From positions 1-12,061 of the forward strand of contig CAYZHV010000107.1 in the NCBI GenBank assembly GCA_964478055.1: a stretch of DNA of 12,061 nt. The letters run 5' to 3'. The notes below the pieces were generated by a model. The model saw only the letters and a list, made by a program, of their open reading frames with translations, was not told the origin of the DNA and searched no databases. Shown in pieces: positions 6,332 to 12,061 of this stretch (its first letter is position 1; the number at the start of each line of letters is the position of its first letter). A program made the translations under genes and the position numbers. Source of the stretch: CAYZHV01 sp964478055. Lineage in GTDB: Bacteria > Spirochaetota > Spirochaetia > DSM-27196 > Alkalispirochaetaceae.

Positions 6332-8647
6332 CTACTCCTCGGTCCGGACCACCCAGCTTCTGAGAAAGCTCGCGACCCGGGCCTTCGGATTTTCATCGAT
6401 CTCCTCATTCGGATCCCGGGGGCCGATACAGGAGGGACACCCCTCCTCGCAGGGACACTCCGTCACGAGCTCCAGGGCAGCGGTGAGGATCTCCCGGGCC
6501 CTTCCGCCGAAGGCCTCGGCCATGCCGCTGCCCCCGGGGGCGGCGTCGTGGACATAGAGCGTCGGGACGCCGTAGTGCGGATCCCGGAGGCGAGCGGTAA
6601 CGCCGACGTCGCTACGCTCACAGAGGAGAAAAACCGGACTCACCGTCTGAATGAGTGAGCCGATTCGCGCCATAACCGCCCCTCGGGTTGCCGGGGGCAG
6701 TTCATCCATGAGCCTGCCCGCCCCTTCATCCTCCGGATCGAAGACCAGAGCGATCGCCCGGGTGTGCATCTCCTCCTCCGGGAGATCGATCTCTCCGTAG
6801 CCCACGTTCTCGTGGCTCTGGTACCGTATCTTCTTGAACTTTGCCGCAAGAGAGCGTATGAGCACATCCCCGACCACGCCGCGAACACCGAGGACCGAGT
6901 GCTCCTCATCCTCCGTGAGCACCTTGATGTCCCGCTTGACCAGTGCGTCGGTGAAGTAGTTGACCGAGGTCTCCTCCACGTAGGCGCGCCGGTTATCGAG
7001 GTCGAGGTCGGTGACAACGAACTGTCGGCCTCGATGGAGATAGATAGCGTTCTTAAAGAGCATCTCCTTAGCCGAGGGGCGGTCCATCTCCCCGATCACC
7101 TCGTGCTTGCCGTCGGTGGTGTCTACGATAACGACGTTGTCCGCCGTGGCGCTTCGGAGGGAAATCCCTTCCGCCGGGTAGGCACGATCCGACCAGTAGT
7201 AGGTGCCTCGGGTGTTGCGTACAACCCCGTCCTCTTCGAGGATCTTGAGGTACTCCGAGACGTCCCCCGGAAAGCCCTCACTCTCTTTGAAGGGAAGCTC
7301 GAAAACCGCGCACTTGAGGTGATCCAGGAGGACGTACATGTTATTTGGATCGAGAAAGGCGGACTCCGGGCTCCGGCCAAAGAAGTAGCCCGGATGCTTT
7401 ACCATATACTGATCCATTGGGGAGGCAGTGGCGACGAGCACGGCGATGGAACGAGTCGCCTTTCTGCCGGCCCGCCCCGCCTGCTGCCAGGCGGAGGCGA
7501 TGGAGCCGGGAAAGCCCGCCATCACCGCCGCGTCGAGCCCTCCGATGTCGATGCCGAGCTCCAGGGCGTTGGTGGAAACCACGCCGTTAATGGAACCGTC
7601 TCGAAGACCCCGCTCGATCCCGCGTCGCTCGTTGGGCAAATAGCCGCCCCGATAGGATTCGATCTTGATGCGCCCGTTGTCGGTGTAGACGTTGGCAAGG
7701 CTCTTTCGCATATAGTCCGCGATGAGCTCCGTTCTTACTCTGCTCCGGGCAAAGACGATCGTCTTTACCCCGGCCTTGAGAAAGCGCACCCCCAGCTCCT
7801 GGGCGGTGTTGGTCACTCCCTTTCGGATTCCCTGCACCCGGTCAACGAGAGGTGGGTTGTAGAGGACGAAGTGCTTCTCTCCCGAAGGGGCGCCGTTCTC
7901 ATCGATGAGGTGGACCGGCTCCTCGAGAACGGCCTCCGCCAGGGTCTTCGGATTGCCGATCGTGGCGGAGCAGAGCACAAAAACCGGCTCGTTCCCGTAG
8001 AATCGCGCTATGCGCTTGAGCCGACGCATCAGGTTGGTCATGTGCGCGCCAAAGACACCACGGTAGGTGTGTACCTCATCGATGACCACGTACTTGAGCC
8101 GCTTGAAAAAGCGAATCCACTTCGGATGGTTCGGCAGGATACCGGCGTGGAGCATATCTGGATTAGAAATGACTATTTGCCCTGTTTCCCGGGCGGAGAC
8201 GCGGAGGGAGCTCGGAGTATCGCCGTCGAAGGTGGCGACCTTAACCTTGAGCTCCCCGGAAAGGACTGTATCATTCAGCTCGGACTGCTGATCCTGGCTC
8301 AGCGCCTTGGTGGGAAAGAGATAGAGCGCCCGAGTCTCCGGGTCCTCATGGATCGCCTGGAGCACCGGGAGATTGTAGCTCAAGGTCTTGCCCGAGGCCG
8401 TGGGCGTGACGATGACAACGTTTTTGCCCGCCCTAATCTCTCGATACGCCGCTGCCTGGTGGGAATAGAGCCGCGTTATGCCGCGCCGTTCCAGGCTTTC
8501 TCGAATCCCCTGGTCGAGGTCCTCCGGGAGGGTGTCGTACTTCCCTTCGGTCGGCTCGATGTGCTCCCAAGAGGTGACGTTTTTCATGAAATCGGAATCA
8601 TCTCTCAGAAGCTCTATGATATCCTGTTGGGATGAGGTCGCTTCCAT
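6332..8647 (-). CDS. mrfA: MrfA/YprA-like superfamily 2 DEAH-type helicase
   Basis: ATP-dependent DNA helicase of the YprA/MrfA group, 771 residues from ATG 8647. Walker A is TPTASGKT (81-88), the Walker B box is DEVH (190-193), motif III is SAT (227-229), and motif VI is QQAGRAGR (388-395), preceded by TNALELGIDIGGLD. The C-terminal region carries a compact four-cysteine cluster, C731, C733, C737 and C740 (CPCEEGCPSC), as in MrfA proteins whose DUF1998 region binds zinc. Known role in Bacillus: repair of mitomycin-induced lesions together with MrfB, encoded here 5 bp downstream. A TTG at 8668, with AGGGGG 4 bases upstream, would add MCYHCPV; the ATG has no clear Shine-Dalgarno, so the start is uncertain by 7 codons. 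Transcribed divergently from glgC with an intergenic space of about 85-105 bp; I see no convincing promoter on this strand. Confidence 0.92.
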   Translation of the reverse strand: MEATSSQQDIIELLRDDSDFMKNVTSWEHIEPTEGKYDTLPEDLDQGIRESLERRGITRLYSHQAAAYREIRAGKNVVIVTPTASGKTLSYNLPVLQAIHEDPETRALYLFPTKALSQDQQSELNDTVLSGELKVKVATFDGDTPSSLRVSARETGQIVISNPDMLHAGILPNHPKWIRFFKRLKYVVIDEVHTYRGVFGAHMTNLMRRLKRIARFYGNEPVFVLCSATIGNPKTLAEAVLEEPVHLIDENGAPSGEKHFVLYNPPLVDRVQGIRKGVTNTAQELGVRFLKAGVKTIVFARSRVRTELIADYMRKSLANVYTDNGRIKIESYRGGYLPNERRGIERGLRDGSINGVVSTNALELGIDIGGLDAAVMAGFPGSIASAWQQAGRAGRKATRSIAVLVATASPMDQYMVKHPGYFFGRSPESAFLDPNNMYVLLDHLKCAVFELPFKESEGFPGDVSEYLKILEEDGVVRNTRGTYYWSDRAYPAEGISLRSATADNVVIVDTTDGKHEVIGEMDRPSAKEMLFKNAIYLHRGRQFVVTDLDLDNRRAYVEETSVNYFTDALVKRDIKVLTEDEEHSVLGVRGVVGDVLIRSLAAKFKKIRYQSHENVGYGEIDLPEEEMHTRAIALVFDPEDEGAGRLMDELPPATRGAVMARIGSLIQTVSPVFLLCERSDVGVTARLRDPHYGVPTLYVHDAAPGGSGMAEAFGGRAREILTAALELVTECPCEEGCPSCIGPRDPNEEIDENPKARVASFLRSWVVRTEE
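6335..6340 (-). promoter_or_regulatory. Ribosome binding site of mrfB
   Basis: GAGGAG on the minus strand lies 8 bases upstream of the mrfB ATG. Because mrfA ends at 6332, the site lies inside the last codons of mrfA, so mrfB can initiate independently within the shared transcript. Confidence 0.7.
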
Positions 8648-8693
8648 TACCGGGCAATGGTAGCACAATTCGCCCCCTGTGACATCGGCTTTC

Positions 8694-8723
8694 TTGACCC
8701 CGCTGTCACCCGAGACCTACACT
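8694..8723 (+). promoter_or_regulatory. Sigma-70-type promoter of glgC
   Basis: TTGACC (5/6) at 8694-8699, an 18-bp spacer and TACACT (4/6) at 8718-8723. Predicted initiation near 8730 leaves a leader of about 22 nt that contains the ribosome binding site. This is the best promoter match in the window. Confidence 0.7.
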
Positions 8724-8739
8724 TAAACTGAAACAGCCG

Positions 8740-8745
8740 AAGGAG
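8740..8745 (+). promoter_or_regulatory. Ribosome binding site of glgC
   Basis: AAGGAG sits 6 bases before the ATG at 8752, a near-optimal Shine-Dalgarno site that fixes the start of glgC. Confidence 0.85.
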
Positions 8746-8751
8746 CACAGC

Positions 8752-10035
8752 ATGAGCCAAGAAGTACTTTCGATCATTATGGGTGGAGGAAAAGGAACGC
8801 GCCTCTACCCGCTGACGATGGAGCGCGCCAAGCCGGCGGTCCCCTTCGGCACGAAGTACCGTCTCGTGGACATTCCGATTTCCAACAGCATTAACAGCGG
8901 TTTCAAGAAGATGTATGTCCTCACGCAGTTCAACTCGGCGAGCCTGCATCTCCATTTGGCGAATACCTACATCTTCGACTCTTTTACTCACGGCTTTGTG
9001 GAGATCCTCGCCGCAGAGCAGACCTTCGACCACACCGGATGGTACGAGGGTACCGCGGACGCGGTGAGAAAAAACATGATCCACTTTCGTACTCAGGAGC
9101 CGGAGCACTACCTCATCCTCTCCGGGGATCAGCTCTATCGAATGGACCTCTCCGAGCTCTACCGACACCACCTCGACTCCGACGCCGACGTCACCGTGGC
9201 GTGCACGCCGGTGACCCGGGAGGCGGCGACGGGCTTCGGAATCCTCACCCCCGACAGCAACGGCTGGATCACCGAGTTCACCGAAAAGCCAGCCATGGAT
9301 ATCAATATCGAGCACATGCGCATCCCCGACGCCCTCTACCCGAACCCGGAGGTAAAGAATGCGGGGAAGCACTTCCTCGGCTCCATGGGCATCTATTTCT
9401 TCAAGGGACAAGCTCTGGAGGACGCCCTGGATAACGAGTACACCGACTTCGGCCATGAGGTGATCCCGCAACTCATCGCCAACAAGCGGGTTCAGGCGTT
9501 TGTCTTTCCCGGATTCTGGGAGGACATCGGTACGATTCGTTCCTTCTACGAGACCAATCTCAACCTCGCCAGGCCGGTGCCGGACTTCAACTTTTACGAT
9601 GAAAAGATGCCGATCTATACCCACAAGCGGGATCTTCCCGCCTCTAAGTTCAACCGATGCAACATCGAGCACTCCCTGGCGGCGGATGGCTGTATTATCA
9701 ACGATTCCCACATCAAGGACAGCATTATCGGTATTCGCACCGTCATCGAATCAGGGTGCGAGCTCGACGGTGTGGTCTGCATGGGAGCGGATTACTATGA
9801 GGCCGCAAAACGGAAGCAGGAGCGGGAGAACGCAGGCATTCCGAAAATGGGCGTCGGGGAAGGCACCAGGGTCCGGGGCGCTATCCTGGACAAGAACACC
9901 AGAATCGGCGCGGGCTGCTCCATCGGCATGGGAGACCATCCTCGAGAGGACGGGGATTACGATAACTACTACATTCGGGACGGAATTATCATCGTTCCAA
10001 AGAACGGCGTAATAGCTCCCGGAACCGTGATTTGA
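8752..10035 (+). CDS. glgC: Glucose-1-phosphate adenylyltransferase (ADP-glucose pyrophosphorylase)
   Basis: Makes ADP-glucose from ATP and glucose 1-phosphate, the committed step of bacterial glycogen synthesis; it provides the substrate for GlgA. The protein has 427 residues, normal for the family. The nucleotidyltransferase domain has GGGKGTR (11-17), KPAVPFG (27-33), WYEGTAD (97-103), SGDQLYRMD (124-132), EFTEKP (175-180) and GFWEDIGT (254-261). From about 300 the chain becomes a left-handed beta-helix of hexapeptide-like repeats (IINDSHIKDSIIGIRTVI). MGADYYE at 344-350 recalls the plant and cyanobacterial enzymes. The start is fixed by AAGGAG and the promoter just upstream. The gene stands alone on its strand, separated from glgA by the mrfAB operon, and its last 47 bp overlap the convergent Nudix gene. 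Allosteric behaviour cannot be read from the sequence. Confidence 0.97.
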   Translation: MSQEVLSIIMGGGKGTRLYPLTMERAKPAVPFGTKYRLVDIPISNSINSGFKKMYVLTQFNSASLHLHLANTYIFDSFTHGFVEILAAEQTFDHTGWYEGTADAVRKNMIHFRTQEPEHYLILSGDQLYRMDLSELYRHHLDSDADVTVACTPVTREAATGFGILTPDSNGWITEFTEKPAMDINIEHMRIPDALYPNPEVKNAGKHFLGSMGIYFFKGQALEDALDNEYTDFGHEVIPQLIANKRVQAFVFPGFWEDIGTIRSFYETNLNLARPVPDFNFYDEKMPIYTHKRDLPASKFNRCNIEHSLAADGCIINDSHIKDSIIGIRTVIESGCELDGVVCMGADYYEAAKRKQERENAGIPKMGVGEGTRVRGAILDKNTRIGAGCSIGMGDHPREDGDYDNYYIRDGIIIVPKNGVIAPGTVI

Positions 10036-10408
10036 ACCTGTTGTAGAGGAGGCGGTCAGAGTCCGCCAGGTCGAGCTCGATCATCTCCTCTTCGGTAAAC
10101 CAGCCATACTCCTCGTGAACATGCAGAGCCTGGGGCTCTGAGTCCATCCACACTTCGAGAGCCACCAGGTCGAAGTCGGTCTCCTTGTGGCGGAAGGGCA
10201 CCGAACCGATGGGCTCACCGACGGTGATCGAAACCTCCAATTCCTCCTCGAACTCCCGTTGAAGACACGCTTCCAGATCTTCCTCGTCCCGACACTTACC
10301 CCCGGGGAACTCCCACCGGAGAGAGAGCGCGCCTCCGGCCTGGCGTCTAGCCAAAAAGAGCCGCCCTTCTCGGGCGGCTACTCCGGCACTGGTTACTCTT
10401 CGACTCAG
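9989..10408 (-). CDS. MutT-like Nudix hydrolase, probable CTG start
   Basis: Nudix pyrophosphohydrolase, likely acting on an oxidised nucleotide or other nucleoside diphosphate derivative. The first conventional start (TTG at 10354) would give 121 residues and cut off the first beta strand. Upstream in the same frame, however, the codons read SRRVTSAGVAAREGRLFLARR, exactly what a Nudix N-terminus should look like. The only plausible initiator is CTG at 10408-10406, overlapping the upstream TGA (CTGA), giving 139 residues. The Nudix box spans 37-59: G37, E43, R51, E52, E55 and E56 fit GX5EX7REUXEE, while the usual final glycine is E58. PGGK precedes the box as in MutT. There is no clear Shine-Dalgarno, so reinitiation after the membrane-protein gene is inferred. 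The 3' end overlaps glgC by 47 bp. Identity as a Nudix protein is firm; the start codon is inference. Confidence 0.8.
   Translation of the reverse strand: MSRRVTSAGVAAREGRLFLARRQAGGALSLRWEFPGGKCRDEEDLEACLQREFEEELEVSITVGEPIGSVPFRHKETDFDLVALEVWMDSEPQALHVHEEYGWFTEEEMIELDLADSDRLLYNRFKSRFRELLRRSLER
10353..10379 (-). terminator. Terminator-like hairpin within the Nudix 5' coding region
   Basis: On the minus strand AGCCGCCC pairs perfectly with GGGCGGCT (8 bp) around a GAGAA loop, and CTTTTTGG follows. It begins 25 bp after the stop of the four-TM protein, where a terminator would be expected. The same bases encode AAREGRLFL of the Nudix protein, so it may be an attenuator or partial terminator. 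The opposite strand has no T-run after the hairpin. Confidence 0.55.
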
Positions 10409-10818
10409 AGGAAAAGCACCGTGTGAAGGAAGAAGTGGAGGACCGCAACGATAATGCCCAGGGTCCCGATAATGGCGCTGTTGTTTCCAAAAATTCGGTC
10501 CAGGGAGGTGAGGGAGCTGCTCTCAACGGTCGTTCGGTCCTTGTAGTACTGCAGGAAGAGCGTGAATCCCATGACCATCCCCGCCAGGGCCGGGAGGAGG
10601 TCTCCGACCACCGGCACGTCCCCGGGGCTCACGGAAAGAAGCTTTAGAAACCCGACAACAAAGGTGATTATCGCCATGGTCAGCCGAAAACCCGCGTGCT
10701 GGAACAGCTCCGGATTGAAGAGACTCCGCAACTGCAGTCGCTCATCCATACGGTCGAACGACAGGGTAATCCCGGTAAGAAGATTAACTAAAATTGATAA
10801 AAAGTAGATTTGATACAT
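10405..10818 (-). CDS. Four-TM small membrane protein, function unknown
   Basis: I do not recognise this 137-residue protein. It has four predicted membrane segments: about 2-20 (IYFLSILVNLLTGITL), 44-63, 69-92 (VVGDLLPALAGMVMGFTLFL) and 113-137, which ends in a very hydrophobic tail (HFFLHTVLFL). Between segments 1 and 2 is a charged loop with FDRMDERLQLRSLF. Between 3 and 4 is YYKDRTTVESSSLTSLDRIFGNN. No catalytic motif is visible. The ATG start is supported by GGAG 7 bases upstream and a promoter 32 bp upstream. Its TGA overlaps the CTG proposed as the Nudix start, so the two are probably cotranscribed unless the hairpin at 10353-10379 stops transcription. Confidence 0.75.
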   Translation of the reverse strand: MYQIYFLSILVNLLTGITLSFDRMDERLQLRSLFNPELFQHAGFRLTMAIITFVVGFLKLLSVSPGDVPVVGDLLPALAGMVMGFTLFLQYYKDRTTVESSSLTSLDRIFGNNSAIIGTLGIIVAVLHFFLHTVLFL

Positions 10819-10825
10819 CTAACTG

Positions 10826-10829
10826 CTCC
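10826..10829 (-). promoter_or_regulatory. Ribosome binding site of the four-TM protein gene
   Basis: GGAG on the minus strand with 7-base spacing to the ATG at 10818; it supports this start. Confidence 0.6.
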
Positions 10830-10850
10830 AGGTGTTTGGCTTATCTAAAG

Positions 10851-10878
10851 AGTATTCCGAATGGACCGGTGCGGTCAA
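10851..10878 (-). promoter_or_regulatory. Probable promoter of the four-TM protein / Nudix unit
   Basis: Minus strand: TTGACC (5/6 to -35) at 10878-10873, a 16-bp spacer and AATACT (4/6 to -10) at 10856-10851. It lies in the 72-bp gap after the stop of the upstream gene and leaves a short leader of about 25 nt containing the GGAG site. Confidence 0.55.
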
Positions 10879-10890
10879 CTCAGATACCAA

Positions 10891-11517
10891 TCACTCCCCT
10901 TCGGAGGCCCGTTCCTCCAGGACCACCGTAACTTCTCCGCTTTCCTCTCCCCAGCCCACTTCCAGGGTAAGCTCTCCCCCCTCCAGTGGTCCCGGAAGGA
11001 AGAGGCGAACCGTACGCCGCTCTTCGGTGGGAAGCAAATCCAAGACCTCCTCCCCCTCTAGCAGTCTCCGCACGTCAGCGGAGATCTCTTCTCCGGAGTC
11101 AACGTTCCTTCGGGCTATCTCGGGTGGCGGTTCTAGGAGGCGGAGGTAAAACGGCTCGCCCGGGGCCGCCTCTCCATCCTCAGAGACCACCTCAAGGGAA
11201 ACAAGCATCCCCTCGTCGAACCTTCTCCCCTCAAGGTTGAAACGATACCCGTTGATGGTGGTCTCTGTGGGATCTCCCCGGAGAAAGTAGAAGTACATGC
11301 CTGCCAGGAGGAGTACAACCAACACATCTATGGCGAGAATGAGAAGAGAGCGGTTTCCTCGGAACGGGTTATTGCTGCTGTGGTCCCCGAGGGGGTACCG
11401 TCGCAGAGCTTCCCGCTCAGTTCGGTTGTAGTGAAAGCTGAGATCCCGATCGAGATCGGGAGACTGGGATGGTGTCTCCTGATCCTCCGGGCAGTCCCGA
11501 CATCCTCGTCGCGCCAC
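10891..11517 (-). CDS. Single-TM anchored protein of unknown function
   Basis: Not recognised. From the GTG at 11517 the protein has 208 residues. Residues 1-55 are cytosolic and charged, with a CRDC pair (C6, C9) and the stretch SFHYNRTEREALRRYPLG. A hydrophobic helix at about 57-79 (LLILAIDVLVVLLLAGMYFYFL) follows NPFRGNR, whose positive charges predict N-in/C-out topology. Residues 80-208 form an acidic, probably beta-rich extracytoplasmic domain with alternating strands (RTVRLFLPGPLEGGELTLEVGW, then GEVTVVLEERASEGE at the end). The frame stays open upstream to 12012, but that part lies over nnrD in another frame and is spurious. GTG 11517 is the only reasonable start after the nnrD stop. 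It has no Shine-Dalgarno and lies 6 bases after a TATACT box. Function cannot be inferred. Confidence 0.65.
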   Translation of the reverse strand: MARRGCRDCPEDQETPSQSPDLDRDLSFHYNRTEREALRRYPLGDHSSNNPFRGNRSLLILAIDVLVVLLLAGMYFYFLRGDPTETTINGYRFNLEGRRFDEGMLVSLEVVSEDGEAAPGEPFYLRLLEPPPEIARRNVDSGEEISADVRRLLEGEEVLDLLPTEERRTVRLFLPGPLEGGELTLEVGWGEESGEVTVVLEERASEGE

Positions 11518-11523
11518 GAGAAG

Positions 11524-11552
11524 AGTATAGGATCTGCCATAAGAGAGAGCAA
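11524..11552 (-). promoter_or_regulatory. Probable promoter of the anchored protein gene
   Basis: Minus strand: TTGCTC (3/6 to -35) at 11552-11547, a 17-bp spacer and TATACT (5/6 to -10) at 11529-11524. Six bases then precede the GTG at 11517, so the transcript would start at or next to the initiation codon. Confidence 0.5.
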
Positions 11553-11618
11553 CAGCTAGGTGGTGTCCAGAACCGTGCGGGTCAGGAACGGCCCGCAGAC
11601 GCCGAGGGGCCAGAGATT

Positions 11619-12061
11619 CTAGAGCTCCCCGGCGACCGTGCCAATCGCCTCGGGCAGGGCGGATGCGGCGAACCAGCCGGATTCCTCGAAAAGCCGGCCC
11701 CCCGCCTCCTGATGGAGCAACGCTCCCGCCACCGCCGCCTCCTCGGTGGTGGCTCCTCTGGCGAGGAGCCCTCCGATCACCCCGGTGAGCACGTCTCCAC
11801 TGCCAGCGGTAGCAAGGGCGGGATTCATACCCTCCACGAACCACTCTTTGCCCCGAGGGGAGACGACGACGCTTACCGCTCCCTTGAGCAAGACCGTGGC
11901 GCCAAAGGTTCGGGCAATTTCCGCCGCCGCCGCGGCGGGCTCCGCCAGGATCTCCTTCACCCCCCGGCCAAGAAGTCTGGCGGCCTCTCCGGGGTGGGGG
12001 GTGAGAACCCATCCCGAGAGCTGCGGGAGCCCCTGCCGGGCCCCCATCTCCGGGCCCGCGG
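11619..12061 (-). CDS. nnrD: NAD(P)HX dehydratase, C-terminal part, cut by window edge
   Basis: Repairs hydrated NAD(P)H by dehydrating (S)-NAD(P)HX at the expense of ADP (the usual bacterial donor) or ATP. About 146 C-terminal residues are visible; the frame continues past 12061, and the ATG at 12047 lies inside the domain. Family signatures: WVLTPHPGEAARLLG, LLKGAVSVVV and the nucleotide-binding NPALATAGSGDVLTGVIGGLLARG region, with AGSGD as the diagnostic ribokinase-like motif. Whether the protein is a stand-alone dehydratase or is fused to an N-terminal NAD(P)HX epimerase cannot be told from this part. The stop lies about 100 bp upstream of the anchored protein gene on the same strand; I found no intrinsic terminator between them. 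Confidence 0.93.
   Translation of the reverse strand, partial: AGPEMGARQGLPQLSGWVLTPHPGEAARLLGRGVKEILAEPAAAAAEIARTFGATVLLKGAVSVVVSPRGKEWFVEGMNPALATAGSGDVLTGVIGGLLARGATTEEAAVAGALLHQEAGGRLFEESGWFAASALPEAIGTVAGEL

Noticed and set aside
6764..8635. 623-codon open frame on the + strand opposite mrfA
   Set aside because: It is antisense to a helicase with all its motifs intact. Its length is explained by the high GC content of mrfA, and the translation shows no family signatures.
8647..9711. 354-codon minus-strand frame opposite glgC
   Set aside because: Antisense shadow of a well-conserved glgC; no recognisable motifs.
10051..10068. Hairpin GGCGG/CCGCC just after the glgC stop
   Set aside because: A 5-bp stem without a T-tract, lying inside Nudix coding sequence; insufficient for a terminator.
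11576..11597. Hairpin TGCGGG/CCCGCA after nnrD
   Set aside because: Only a 6-bp stem with a 10-base loop and no T-run on the minus strand; not supported as a terminator.
11620..12012. N-terminal extension of the anchored protein frame up to 12012
   Set aside because: It overlaps nnrD on the same strand in another frame. The sequence is Gly/Arg-rich low-complexity typical of GC-rich overprinting, while the nnrD frame carries clear family motifs.

Overview
This is a 12 kb, GC-rich (roughly 60%), very gene-dense bacterial chromosomal segment with no mobile elements, RNA genes or CRISPR. Protein content and style (a GlgC with a plant/cyanobacterial-like MGADYYE signature, the MrfA/MrfB repair pair, an exported GH3 hexosaminidase) would fit a free-living spirochaete. 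That assignment is an impression from protein sequence, not proven here.

Left part (1-5127, + strand). The window opens inside a thioredoxin reductase gene (trxB) that lacks only its first few codons and ends at a strong intrinsic terminator. A roughly 100-bp regulatory gap with a perfect 14-bp palindrome follows. Then comes a tight three-gene operon: an exported beta-N-acetylhexosaminidase (nagZ), a GNAT acetyltransferase with a 4-bp ATGA overlap to nagZ, and glycogen synthase (glgA), whose likely GTG start lies 4 bp after the acetyltransferase stop.

Middle part (5091-8647, - strand). Two genes, mrfA (DEAH-type helicase with a C-terminal four-cysteine cluster) and mrfB (DnaQ-like exonuclease with a helical-repeat tail), form an operon. 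In Bacillus this pair works in a mitomycin-type DNA lesion repair pathway. mrfB runs tail-to-tail into glgA and overlaps it by 37 bp. mrfA is divergent from glgC.

glgC (8752-10035, + strand) has a clear sigma-70-like promoter and a good Shine-Dalgarno site. With glgA it supplies the ADP-glucose route to glycogen, although the two genes are split by the repair operon.

Right part (9989-12061, - strand). Reading in the transcription direction there are: the C-terminal half of an NAD(P)HX dehydratase (nnrD, cut by the window edge); an unrecognised single-TM anchored protein that probably starts at a GTG just downstream of a promoter (possibly leaderless); a four-TM small membrane protein with its own promoter; and a MutT-like Nudix hydrolase. 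The Nudix reading frame really begins upstream of its first conventional start codon, apparently at a CTG overlapping the membrane protein's stop. A terminator-shaped hairpin with a T-run lies inside this 5' coding region. That arrangement is the most unusual thing in the window. The Nudix gene overlaps the end of glgC by 47 bp.

No stretch longer than about 105 bp is without a gene.
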